From: Clostridiales bacterium | Lineage (GTDB): Bacteria > Bacillota > Clostridia > Christensenellales > Pumilibacteraceae | Direction of reading: 5' to 3' | Assembly (NCBI GenBank): GCA_022508465.1 | Contig: JAFLVB010000001.1 | Coordinates: forward strand, 1-64,000 | DNA: 64,000 nucleotides | Shown here: positions 25,366 to 33,634 of the stretch, one piece after another | Layout of the letters: every line of letters starts with the position of its first letter | Numbering within the stretch: the first letter of the stretch is position 1 | Program-made: the position numbers and the translations under genes | The notes under the pieces: model-generated | Database searches by the model: none | What the model was told of the DNA's origin: nothing | The model's input: the letters and a program-made list of their open reading frames with translations, nothing else

Positions 25366-26658
25366 ATGACATTAGTAATTGTAATAAGTATAATAGTTTG
25401 TGCCCTAATAATTGTGTCCGTTTTGCTTGTGCCGGAGATAAGGATAGGCAGGGTGCGATTTGCGCCCTATTGGGTGATAGCTCTGCTTGGCGGCATAGCG
25501 ATGATTGCGTGTGGCGGGATAAGTTTTTCGAGCTTACTTGACCGTTTTACCGCCGACACCGCTGTAAATCCGTTAAAGATTCTCGGCGTGTTTTTTGGCA
25601 TGACCGTACTGTCAGTCTTTTTGGATGAGGCGGGGTTTTTTGCATATCTTGCGTCTGTTGCTTTATTTAAGGCAAGCAAAAGTCAGAAAAAGCTGTTTAC
25701 CGTGTTCTATTTTACGGTGGCAATACTGACGGTGTTTACGTCCAATGATATTATTATCCTTACGTTTACGCCGTTTGTAATTTACTTTTGCCGTAACGCT
25801 AATATTGACTGCAAGCCGTACCTGATTGCCGAATTTGCGGCTGCAAACACGTTTAGTATGCTGCTTATTATTGGCAATCCCACCAACATTTATCTTGCGG
25901 CGGGTATCGACTTTTTGCACTATGCTGCGGTTATGTCTGTGCCTGCAATTCTTACCGGCTTAGTCTGCTACTTGCTTATAAAAACTTTGTTTAAAAAAAG
26001 TTTGGAGCAGCCTGTGGGTGAGGGCGGAGCTGTCGTCCCCATCAAGGATAAGCCGCTCGCATTTGTTGCTTTGTCGCTACTTGGCGTGTGTACTTTGCTG
26101 CTGGCGATTTCTGGATACATAGGTTTAGAGATGTGGTACATAGCGCTTAGCGGCGGGGGTGCGATAGTAGTTTTTGCCTTTATTTACGGAGCGATAAGAC
26201 ACAGGCTTGTATTCGCTCAACGCGGGTTATTGCGTATTCCGTGGCAGCTTGCGCCCTTCCTCTTGTCTATGTTTGCAATCGTTTCGGCGTTAAGCGATAT
26301 AGGGGTAACGGACTCGATGGCGCAGTTTCTTAACCGCGGACAATTAGATGTCATTACATATTTGGTTGCGTCGGTACTGGGGGCGAACTTATTAAACAAT
26401 ATACCAATGAGCGTGCTGTTTGGTGCGGTACTCGGTTCTGCGAGTGAGGCGGCACTTTATGCTACCGTGATAGGCAGCAATTTAGGTGCGTTACTTACTT
26501 CTGTCGGTGCGCTTGCAGGCATAATGTGGTCCAATATGCTTAAAAAGGAGAACGTGCAATTTACATTTAAGGACTTTGTAAAAAACGGCGCGATCATTGT
26601 CGCTGCCGCTCTGCCCGCTGCCGCCCTCGGACTGTATTTTACCTTGTGGATATTTTAA
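25366..26658 (+). CDS. ArsB/CitM-type permease (SLC13-like)
   Basis: 430 residues, about eleven membrane helices in two halves. The motifs FTSNDIIILTFTPFVIYF and IIGNPTNIYLAAG in the first half, and LLNNIPMSVLFGAVL plus VIGSNLGALLTSVGALAG in the second, are typical of the ion transporter superfamily that includes ArsB and NhaD. The substrate cannot be told; arsenite export is only one option, since no arsR or arsA is adjacent. Oddity: the ATG has no Shine-Dalgarno and directly follows the U tract of a terminator; an internal start would remove the first helix, so the start is uncertain. Confidence 0.8.
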   Translation: MTLVIVISIIVCALIIVSVLLVPEIRIGRVRFAPYWVIALLGGIAMIACGGISFSSLLDRFTADTAVNPLKILGVFFGMTVLSVFLDEAGFFAYLASVALFKASKSQKKLFTVFYFTVAILTVFTSNDIIILTFTPFVIYFCRNANIDCKPYLIAEFAAANTFSMLLIIGNPTNIYLAAGIDFLHYAAVMSVPAILTGLVCYLLIKTLFKKSLEQPVGEGGAVVPIKDKPLAFVALSLLGVCTLLLAISGYIGLEMWYIALSGGGAIVVFAFIYGAIRHRLVFAQRGLLRIPWQLAPFLLSMFAIVSALSDIGVTDSMAQFLNRGQLDVITYLVASVLGANLLNNIPMSVLFGAVLGSASEAALYATVIGSNLGALLTSVGALAGIMWSNMLKKENVQFTFKDFVKNGAIIVAAALPAAALGLYFTLWIF

Positions 26659-26671
26659 ACCTTTAGTAAAG

Positions 26672-26759
26672 GCTCCCCTGTGTATTCGCTTCGCTCATGG
26701 CGTTCGTCACTCCGTGCCTCGGCTGAGAAGGGGAGTTGGCGCCGCAGGCGACTGAGGGG
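26672..26759 (+). repeat. Palindromic repeat, family B, with nested insert
   Basis: GGCTCCCCT (26674-26682) pairs with AGGGGAGTT (26731-26739), then GGCGCC-GCA-GGCGAC and CTGAGGGGA. In other copies (41407, 48856) the first loop is four or five bases; here it holds about 48 bases (TTCGCTTCGCTCATGGCGTTCG and onward) that match a sequence at about 48797-48840. Confidence 0.65.
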
Positions 26760-26768
26760 ATGTATAAT

Positions 26769-26828
26769 AAAAGTAACCAAAAAACTTTTAACCTTTCAGC
26801 CGAGCGAGTGTAGCGAGTGGTGGGGGTA
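26769..26828 (-). repeat. 27-base dispersed repeat plus family A end
   Basis: Bases 26769-26795 are the exact reverse complement of 45965-45991. They are followed by CAGCCGAGCGAGTG (26798-26811) and GAGTGGTGGGGGTA (26815-26828), which stops two bases from the DUF559 stop codon. Confidence 0.7.
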
Positions 26829-26830
26829 AA

Positions 26831-27190
26831 TTATTTTTCTAACCCAAGCCTAATTAGAATATCGCGACAAACAGCATCAAAATTATAATTAATATCCAAG
26901 TTAGAATATCTGATGACAGTAAGTCCCAACGAATTTAAAAACTCGTCTCGTTTTTTGTCGTATTCCAAACCGGCTTCCTCAAAGTGCTGTGAGCCGTCAA
27001 GCTCAATAACGATACGGGCAGAGGCGCAATAAAAGTCTACTATGTAATTACCGATTACTTTCTGGCGAGAAAAATGAAGAGGTAAGTCGTGCAAGAATTC
27101 AAACCATAGTTTTCTTTCCTCACTTGTTGGATTAGAACGTAATTTTTTTGCAAGAGAAGAAAGGTTAGCATTATGTAGTAATCTCGCCAT
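26831..27190 (-). CDS. DUF559 domain endonuclease-like protein
   Basis: 119 residues. A compact restriction-endonuclease-like fold related to Vsr-type nucleases: NPTSEERKLWFEFL, SRQKVIGNYIVDFYC with the Asp, then ARIVIELDGSQHFE, the E-x-D metal site, and a closing FLNSLGLTVIRYSNLDI. The ATG at 27188-27190 is chosen over an upstream frame because AAGGAG lies seven bases before it. Substrate and role of DUF559 proteins are unknown. The gene is bounded by inverted copies of repeat ends (26819-26828 and 27245-27254), as if it were the cargo or enzyme of a small element. Confidence 0.88.
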   Translation of the reverse strand: MARLLHNANLSSLAKKLRSNPTSEERKLWFEFLHDLPLHFSRQKVIGNYIVDFYCASARIVIELDGSQHFEEAGLEYDKKRDEFLNSLGLTVIRYSNLDINYNFDAVCRDILIRLGLEK

Positions 27191-27244
27191 AGTAAAACTC
27201 CTTTTGATTATAGTAACATAAATTGCAACAAATGAATAACTATG

Positions 27245-27283
27245 TACCCCCATCCGTCTGCTGCGCAGACACCCTCCCCCTTA
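27245..27283 (-). repeat. Palindromic repeat, family C (reversed), right flank of DUF559
   Basis: On the minus strand: TAAGGGGGAGGGTGTCTGCG, then CAGACGGATGGGGGTA. It matches the layout of 41551 and 48649. TACCCCCATC (27245-27254) is the inverse of the left flank GGTGGGGGTA with one difference. Confidence 0.65.
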
Positions 27284-27677
27284 GTGTAACTTTTTACGTT
27301 TATAGTAGCATATGTCCAAGGGGTAGGGCTTGCTTAAGGAAAGTCGACTTTATTATATAGTTATTATTCGACCTGTGCCTTGAGGGGCAAAGAACTTTAG
27401 AAATATTTATTATTGTTATAGGTATAGTATTTTTACAAGTTATTTGAAATAAATAGCCCAAAAGAAAGGTCTACCCATTGTAAAATTAATTTGTTAAATA
27501 AGCAATTCCAAATAGTAGGGCTTGTAACGTTGGGCTTCTTTACTGAGAAGTCCTGCCATAACCAAAAAGAAAGGCTTACCCCTTGGAATTGGTTTCTTTA
27601 GCGTAATAAACAAATCAAGGGGGAGGCTCTCGCGTAGCGAGTGGTGGGGGTAGTTGCATTTTGTCCCAAAGTAGGCT
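27284..27677 (+). repeat. Intergenic field with direct repeats and family A copy
   Basis: No gene is seen in this stretch. Two similar segments, AAAAGAAAGGTCTACCC (27461-27477) and AAAAAGAAAGGCTTACCCC (27562-27580), are each followed by an A/T-rich stretch; the second leads into CAAGGGGGAGGCTCTCGCGTAGCG and GTGGTGGGGGTAG (27616-27653). An inverted partner CCAAGGGGTAGGGCTTG lies at 27315-27331. A 78-codon ORF across it is rejected. Confidence 0.55.
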
Positions 27678-27908
27678 TTAATTTTCTTTCTTATACTCAC
27701 TAATGCAGAAAATATCTGCTGGGTCGACATCGAGAACTAAACAAAGATTTGCAAAGCTATCTAATGAAGGTAGCTTTTGTTTGTTGAGATAACGATATAT
27801 TTGAGCTTGATTTATTCCTACGCGACGAGCAATTTCGCTTTGAGATAATCCGCTATGTTTAATTGCCTCAGCTAACTTTTTATTAATTTGTTCTAATGTA
27901 ATAACCAT
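27678..27908 (-). CDS. XRE-type HTH regulator
   Basis: 76 residues from the ATG at 27906-27908. A Cro/CI-type helix-turn-helix: LAEAIKHSGLSQSEIARRVG, INQAQIYRYLN, then LPSLDSFANLCLVLDVDPADIF. It begins two bases after the stop of another HTH gene on the same strand; the pair probably forms a two-repressor unit. A longer reading frame runs upstream but overlaps that neighbour. Confidence 0.85.
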   Translation of the reverse strand: MVITLEQINKKLAEAIKHSGLSQSEIARRVGINQAQIYRYLNKQKLPSLDSFANLCLVLDVDPADIFCISEYKKEN

Positions 27909-27910
27909 AA

Positions 27911-28123
27911 TTATAAATTTGAATATTCGTCCAATCCGAGCAGATAGTCCGAACTTTCGTTTAATAAAATACAAAGTTTATAAAGTATTTCGATAGAAGG
28001 GAGATTTTCTCCCTTTTTCCAATTTGTTATATTTCCTTCCGATATATTAAGCTCTTTTGCAATTTCTTTTTGGGTGAGTCCACTTGATTTAATTGCATAC
28101 GATATTCTTTCTTTAAAAAGCAT
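27911..28123 (-). CDS. XRE-type HTH repressor
   Basis: 70 residues, a minimal CI/Cro-like repressor: MLFKERISYAIKSSGLTQKE, IAKELNISEGNITNWKKGEN and LPSIEILYKLCILLNESSDYLL are the five-helix XRE core. Preceded by GAGG. It faces the cysteine-rich gene pair across a 98-base divergent region with two similar palindromes (28140-28154, 28177-28191), one inside the opposite promoter. Autoregulation and repression of the divergent genes are inferred. Confidence 0.88.
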   Translation of the reverse strand: MLFKERISYAIKSSGLTQKEIAKELNISEGNITNWKKGENLPSIEILYKLCILLNESSDYLLGLDEYSNL

Positions 28124-28139
28124 TTTAATTACCTCATAG

Positions 28140-28154
28140 TTCAGTTTAACTGAT
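28140..28154. promoter_or_regulatory. Operator-like palindrome 1
   Basis: TTCAGTTTAACTGAT, with TCAGTT/AACTGA arms. It matches palindrome 2 at 12 of 15 positions and lies 37 bases from it, between the HTH genes and the divergent promoter. Confidence 0.6.
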
Positions 28155-28169
28155 TTTACTTAAAAATGC

Positions 28170-28198
28170 TTGACAATTCAGTGTAGCTGAATTATAAT
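28170..28198 (+). promoter_or_regulatory. Consensus promoter with operator in the spacer
   Basis: TTGACA (28170-28175), 17 bases, TATAAT (28193-28198). The spacer holds palindrome 2 (AATTCAG 28175-28181 and CTGAATT 28187-28193), so a repressor bound there would block polymerase. Confidence 0.8.
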
Positions 28199-28221
28199 AT
28201 AAATTAAGTGAGGTAACGAAT

Positions 28222-28485
28222 ATGGAAGAAACACCAAAGAAGAAAGAATGTAGACAATGTCATCGGTTTAAGAGATATTATACAAAAGGCGCATATAAAT
28301 TAAGCGGGACAGAAATAGGGCAGTGCTATTTGAAAAATGAAATAGTAGGTCTATATGATACATGCGAAGATTGGCGGCGTAAAGAAACATGGAGAAATAT
28401 ATCAAACAAAAGAGTATGTAGAAATTTATTGCCTGACCTGTTGTTGGAGATATCTACGATAAGGGTGACACTCGAAGATGAATAA
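28222..28485 (+). CDS. Small cysteine-rich protein, paralogue 1
   Basis: 87 residues. Four cysteines in the order C10-x2-C13-x21-C35-x12-C48 followed by xxWRR, suggesting a single zinc site. The next gene has the same arrangement, so the two are tandem paralogues. I do not recognise the family; small proteins of this type occur in phages and integrative elements. Start ATG with GAGG upstream. It overlaps the next gene by eight bases. Confidence 0.65.
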   Translation: MEETPKKKECRQCHRFKRYYTKGAYKLSGTEIGQCYLKNEIVGLYDTCEDWRRKETWRNISNKRVCRNLLPDLLLEISTIRVTLEDE

Positions 28486-28702
28486 CAAGGAATGTAGAAA
28501 CTGCAAGAGCTATAAAGCGTTTTACACTATATATAATGGAATAGTGCAAGATACAGGGCAGGGAGAGTGTACGGCACAAATTAAAATAGTGACGTCAGGG
28601 ACCTGTAAGTTATGGCGCAGGCGAAAAGAAGGCGTGACAATAGAGGAACTCGACGGAGCGATAGAAAATCTTAATGCTATAATGCGCATATACGGCGAGT
28701 AA
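28478..28702 (+). CDS. Small cysteine-rich protein, paralogue 2
   Basis: 74 residues with C6-x2-C9-x21-C31-x11-C43 then xxWRR, mirroring the preceding protein; both also share an ECR opening and a GQ/GE-C turn. The C-terminal helix (IEELDGAIENLNAIMRIYG) is different from paralogue 1. Function unknown; a zinc-binding DNA- or protein-interaction role is a guess. Translation is coupled by overlap. Confidence 0.65.
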   Translation: MNNKECRNCKSYKAFYTIYNGIVQDTGQGECTAQIKIVTSGTCKLWRRRKEGVTIEELDGAIENLNAIMRIYGE

Positions 28703-28753
28703 TAAAATAAGAAAAAAATTTATCTTTTATGCCTTAAAAATCGTTATTTTTGT

Positions 28754-28782
28754 TTGACATTAATAGTTTTTAATTATATAAT
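28754..28782 (+). promoter_or_regulatory. Consensus promoter of gdhA
   Basis: TTGACA (28754-28759), 17 bases, TATAAT (28777-28782), then GGAGG before the ATG at 28826. Confidence 0.85.
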
Positions 28783-28819
28783 ATGTCTGCAAATAAATAA
28801 TTATCTTTATGGAGGATAA

Positions 28820-30178
<1,359 letters not shown>

Positions 30179-30216
30179 GCCAATTAAGCAAAATAAATAA
30201 TAAAGCTAATGCTTTG

Positions 30217-30250
30217 ATCCGCTTAAAGGAAACTTTAGGCGGATTTTTTT
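30217..30250 (+). terminator. Terminator of gdhA
   Basis: ATCCGCTTAAAG (30217-30228) pairs with CTTTAGGCGGAT (30233-30244) around GAAA, then seven T. Confidence 0.9.
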
Positions 30251-30294
30251 ATGCTTAAAACAAAAAAAGTTAATTTGCATCTAACCATATAATG

Positions 30295-30327
30295 TTGTTG
30301 ACATATCAACAAGTTTTGTTGTATATT
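30295..30327 (+). promoter_or_regulatory. Promoter and likely MarR operator
   Basis: TTGACA (30298-30303) and TATATT (30322-30327, spacer 18). Overlapping it, TTGTTGA (30295-30301) and TCAACAA (30306-30312) form a perfect palindrome, with a further TTGTTG at 30316-30321. It is the kind of site a MarR autorepressor uses. Confidence 0.65.
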
Positions 30328-30360
30328 TATAATACAAATGCTATATCTAAGGAGTAAGAT

Positions 30361-30795
30361 ATGAAGTCGTATCAAAGTTTTACTTTGCTTATCTCGAGCA
30401 TATACAGGAGCATTTACAAAATCAAGGACAAGGAAATGTCGGCGCTTGGGCTTAAGGGCACGCATTTAACGTGTCTATTTTATTTGCACGAATACGGCAG
30501 CGGTCAAACGGCGGCAGATTTATGCAAGCTGAGCGGAGAGGACAAGGCTGCAATTTCGCGCTCTATCGAGTATTTGGTAGGAAGCGGCTATATTGAGCCC
30601 GGCGAGGGCAATTATCGCCGTCCGCTCAAACTTACTCCTAAAGGCGAGGAGACTGCTCGGTATATTTCAAGCAAGGTGGACGATTTTGTGGCACATGCGA
30701 GTAAGGATTTAACTGACGAGGAGCGGCTTATACTATATAAGGCGCTCGGCAAGGTGGAGAGCAAGCTCAGATTAGATTTAGAAGAGGAAGGTTAA
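30361..30795 (+). CDS. MarR family regulator
   Basis: 144 residues. Winged-helix MarR fold: SALGLKGTHLTCLFYLHEYG, the recognition helix region AADLCKLSGEDKAAISRSIEYL, the wing GYIEPGEGNYRRPLKLTPKGE, and C-terminal dimerisation helices. It opens an operon with DegV and acyl-CoA dehydratase/activase-like genes; FabT-like MarR proteins sense acyl-ACP or acyl-CoA, which would fit this company (inference). The start ATG has AAGGAG upstream. Confidence 0.88.
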   Translation: MKSYQSFTLLISSIYRSIYKIKDKEMSALGLKGTHLTCLFYLHEYGSGQTAADLCKLSGEDKAAISRSIEYLVGSGYIEPGEGNYRRPLKLTPKGEETARYISSKVDDFVAHASKDLTDEERLILYKALGKVESKLRLDLEEEG

Positions 30796-30796
30796 A

Positions 30797-31654
30797 ATGG
30801 CAATAAAAGTAGTAGTAGATTCGGCGTCGGACGTCGATGCCGAGGAGGCAAAGGCGTTAGGCATAACGCTATTGTCAATGCAAATACAATTTAAGGATGA
30901 GGAATTTTTGGATGGGGTGGATCTTACTCATAGGCGGTTCTTTGAAAAGCTTATCGAGTCGGACGATTTGCCCAAGACCAGTCAGATAAACGAATTTAGG
31001 TTTGAAGAGTGTTTTACTCAGCTTACGGCAGGCGGCGACGAAGTGATTTCAATTGTCATTTCGTCCAAGCTGTCCGGAACATATGACAGCGCGTGCAAGG
31101 CTGCGGCTAAATTCGACGGCAAGGTTTTTGTTGTGGACAGCCTTAACGCTACAATCGGCGAGCGCATACTGCTGCAATACTGTATGCGCCTTATCGAGGA
31201 GGGCAGGACGGCATCCGAAATTGTGGATATACTAAATGACGCTAAGCATAACATAAAGCTTTTGGCGCTTGTGGGTACGCTCAAATATCTGCAAAAGGGT
31301 GGCAGAATATCCAAGACGACGGCGTTTGCGGGTGAGTTGCTAAATGTCAGACCTGTTGTCGCAGTCGAGGACGGCGAGGTTAAGCTGATAGGCAAGGCAC
31401 TCGGCTCCAATAAGGGCAACAATCTGCTTGATAGATTGGTGGAAAACTCTGGCGGCATCGACTTTAATCTGCCGTACGCGGTGGCGTATTCGGGGCTTGA
31501 CGACAGCGTGCTTAACAAGTATCTTTCTGACAGCGTTCATCACTATGAGGGCAAGACGGACAAAGTTCCTGTCTACATGATAGGCAGCACGATAGGCACT
31601 CATGTAGGACCGGGCGCTATCGCGGTAGCCTTCTTTTCGGGAGAGAATAAATGA
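30797..31654 (+). CDS. DegV family fatty-acid-binding protein, second copy
   Basis: 285 residues. Motifs: VVVDSASDVDAEEAKALG, FLDGVDLTHRRFFEKL, LPKTSQINEFRFEECF, ISSKLSGTYDSA, VDSLNATIGERIL and LKYLQKGGRIS. A FakB-type lipid-binding protein. It starts one base after the MarR stop and overlaps the next start by four bases, so it is firmly part of the operon. Divergent from the copy at 20542, so the two may prefer different fatty acids. Confidence 0.9.
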   Translation: MAIKVVVDSASDVDAEEAKALGITLLSMQIQFKDEEFLDGVDLTHRRFFEKLIESDDLPKTSQINEFRFEECFTQLTAGGDEVISIVISSKLSGTYDSACKAAAKFDGKVFVVDSLNATIGERILLQYCMRLIEEGRTASEIVDILNDAKHNIKLLALVGTLKYLQKGGRISKTTAFAGELLNVRPVVAVEDGEVKLIGKALGSNKGNNLLDRLVENSGGIDFNLPYAVAYSGLDDSVLNKYLSDSVHHYEGKTDKVPVYMIGSTIGTHVGPGAIAVAFFSGENK

Positions 31655-32559
31655 AGATAGGTATTCCTCGCGCCTTGCTGTACTTTAAGTACGAAAAGCT
31701 TTGGACGACCTTTTTTGACGAGACGGGTATCGAATATATAGTAAGTCCCGAGACGGACAAGGACATTTTGACGGCAGGCGAGCGGCTCGCCATAGATGAA
31801 ACGTGCCTGCCCACCAAGCTTCTGCTCGGTCACATAGAATGGCTTATCGGCAAGTGTGACTATATCTTTGTGCCACGTATTCATTATAGTAACGGCTACG
31901 ATATGTGCACTAAGTTTCTTGCCGTACTCGACCTTGTTATCAACACTTTTAGAGACAGGGACGTCAAATTTTTGTACTACAACGTCTACGACAAAAAGCC
32001 GTTTCGAGAACGCAAGGCTTTTTATAAAATGGGCAAGTTCCTCAAAATCAAGAGGTCGCAGATTAAGTTCGCATACATTATGGGCAGACAGGCGCAAATG
32101 TACTACGACATGTTCAGATACGACGAGCAGGAAAAGCAGCTAAACACGACCAAAAACAAGGTTTTGGTTGTGGCACATTCATACAATATAGGCGATGGCT
32201 ATGTGGGCGGAGTGGTCGTGGATACGATTAAAAAGCTGGGTTGCGTGCCGATTATGGCAGAGTACGCTAACGCTTCCGAGTGCATTAAGGCGTCGCTCAA
32301 TGTGTCGCGCACACTGCCTTGGGCGTATAACAAGCACCTTTTGGGCGCAATCGAACTGTATAAGGATAAGGTGGACGGAATAATTCTGTTTACCACGTTC
32401 CCGTGCGGCACGGATAGCATGGTCAACGAAATGATCGTGCGTAAATACAAGGACAAGCCTATCGTCACGCTTACCGCCGACACGCAAAACGGCACGGCGG
32501 GCATCGAAACAAGGCTGGAGAGCTTTGTGGATATTATCAACTTCAAGAAGGGGCGTTAG
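31651..32559 (+). CDS. DUF2229-type dehydratase/activase-related protein
   Basis: 302 residues. The opening KIGIPRALLYFKYEKLWTTF, an internal DETCLPTKLLLGHIEWL, then VPRIHYSNGYDMCTKF and LFTTFPCGTDSMVNEM match DUF2229 / HgdB-like proteins, which have Cys residues able to hold an Fe-S cluster. In many Firmicutes this is one part of a single protein of about 1400 residues fused to BadF-type activase domains; here the parts are separate genes. The reaction is unknown. The start overlaps the DegV stop (ATGA). Confidence 0.82.
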   Translation: MKIGIPRALLYFKYEKLWTTFFDETGIEYIVSPETDKDILTAGERLAIDETCLPTKLLLGHIEWLIGKCDYIFVPRIHYSNGYDMCTKFLAVLDLVINTFRDRDVKFLYYNVYDKKPFRERKAFYKMGKFLKIKRSQIKFAYIMGRQAQMYYDMFRYDEQEKQLNTTKNKVLVVAHSYNIGDGYVGGVVVDTIKKLGCVPIMAEYANASECIKASLNVSRTLPWAYNKHLLGAIELYKDKVDGIILFTTFPCGTDSMVNEMIVRKYKDKPIVTLTADTQNGTAGIETRLESFVDIINFKKGR

Positions 32560-32560
32560 T

Positions 32561-33625
32561 ATGGACAAAAAGAATGTAGTGTGTTTTCCGCAGTTTGCCA
32601 ACTATGCGTGCGCCTTTAGGTATATGTTTGAAAAAGGCTTTGAGGTGGACTATCTCGTGCCGCCCACTATGACCAAGCGAACGCTCGAACTGGGCAGCAA
32701 GCACAGCCCCGACTATGTGTGTGCGCCGTTCAAACTGTGCCTCGGCTGTTACATTGAGGCGCTCGAGGCGGGGGCGACATGCCTTATGCAGATCTTTGGA
32801 GCGTGCAGGCTCAACTATTACGGAGAGCTGTCCGAGCAGATACTCAAAGACCTCGGTTACGAGTTTAAGATGTTCAACATGGTCGAGATAAATTGGCATT
32901 CGGCAAGCTCGATAATGGAGCACTTCCGCATAGTTAACCCCGACGTGTCGGTGGTCAAGGTGGCGGCGGCTATCCCGACTATGCTCAAAATTATACAGAC
33001 GGTGGACAAGTTCGACGATTTTATAAGGCATAACGTTGGTTTTGAGGTAAATATAGGCGATTTCGAGGATGTATATGCCGAGTTTTTAAGTAAGCTCAAT
33101 AAGCTAGAGAGCAAAAAAGAGCTCAAAAAACTGACGCGTGAGTATTGGAAAAAGCTCAACAAGATACCCGTAAAAAAGCCGAGCAAGACGCTAAAAGTTG
33201 GTATGGTGGGCGACTATTACACCGTGCAAGAGCCTTTTAGTAATTACTTTATGGAGCGCGAACTTGCCAAGATGGGTATGGAAATTTATCGAAAAATGAA
33301 TTTTACGTCGACTATAATCCATAGTCAGTTTGCTAAGCGTACCAAGCTTGCCAAAAAGTACATCAAGTTCAATATCGGTGCGACAAGCAACTATACGATA
33401 GGCGAGGCGGTCGAATTTGCCAAAAACGGCGTCGACGGCATAATTCAGGTCAAGTCGTTCGGCTGTACGCCTGAAATAGACGCCATGCCCATTTTGCAAA
33501 ACATAAGCAGGGACTATAAAATTCCCATCTTGCACTTTAGCTTCGATTCGCAGACGAGCGAAACGGGCGTGAGGACAAGGCTGGAGGCTTTTTACGACAT
33601 GGTTGAGGCAAAAAAGAGTAAGTAA
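32561..33625 (+). CDS. HgdB-like 2-hydroxyacyl-CoA dehydratase subunit-like protein
   Basis: 354 residues from the ATG at 32561, one base after the previous stop; a longer frame from 32525 overlaps that gene. Conserved-looking Cys clusters (DYVCAPFKLCLGCYIEALEAG, IFGACRLNYYGE, KSFGCTPEIDAMPIL) and FSFDSQTSETGVRTRLEAF near the end match the CoA-dehydratase D family. It pairs with the preceding DUF2229 protein and the downstream activase. True hydroxyacyl-CoA dehydratases need both alpha and beta subunits; these two may be their equivalents. Confidence 0.82.
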   Translation: MDKKNVVCFPQFANYACAFRYMFEKGFEVDYLVPPTMTKRTLELGSKHSPDYVCAPFKLCLGCYIEALEAGATCLMQIFGACRLNYYGELSEQILKDLGYEFKMFNMVEINWHSASSIMEHFRIVNPDVSVVKVAAAIPTMLKIIQTVDKFDDFIRHNVGFEVNIGDFEDVYAEFLSKLNKLESKKELKKLTREYWKKLNKIPVKKPSKTLKVGMVGDYYTVQEPFSNYFMERELAKMGMEIYRKMNFTSTIIHSQFAKRTKLAKKYIKFNIGATSNYTIGEAVEFAKNGVDGIIQVKSFGCTPEIDAMPILQNISRDYKIPILHFSFDSQTSETGVRTRLEAFYDMVEAKKSK

Positions 33626-33634
33626 GGAGAGAAG

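Noticed and set aside
27494-27730. 78-codon ORF on the minus strand
   Set aside because: It is made of repeat sequence and overlaps the HTH gene at 27678 in another frame.
26660-28750. Prophage or integrative element
   Set aside because: The HTH switch and nuclease suggest one, but there is no integrase, no structural or replication gene and no clear attachment repeats.
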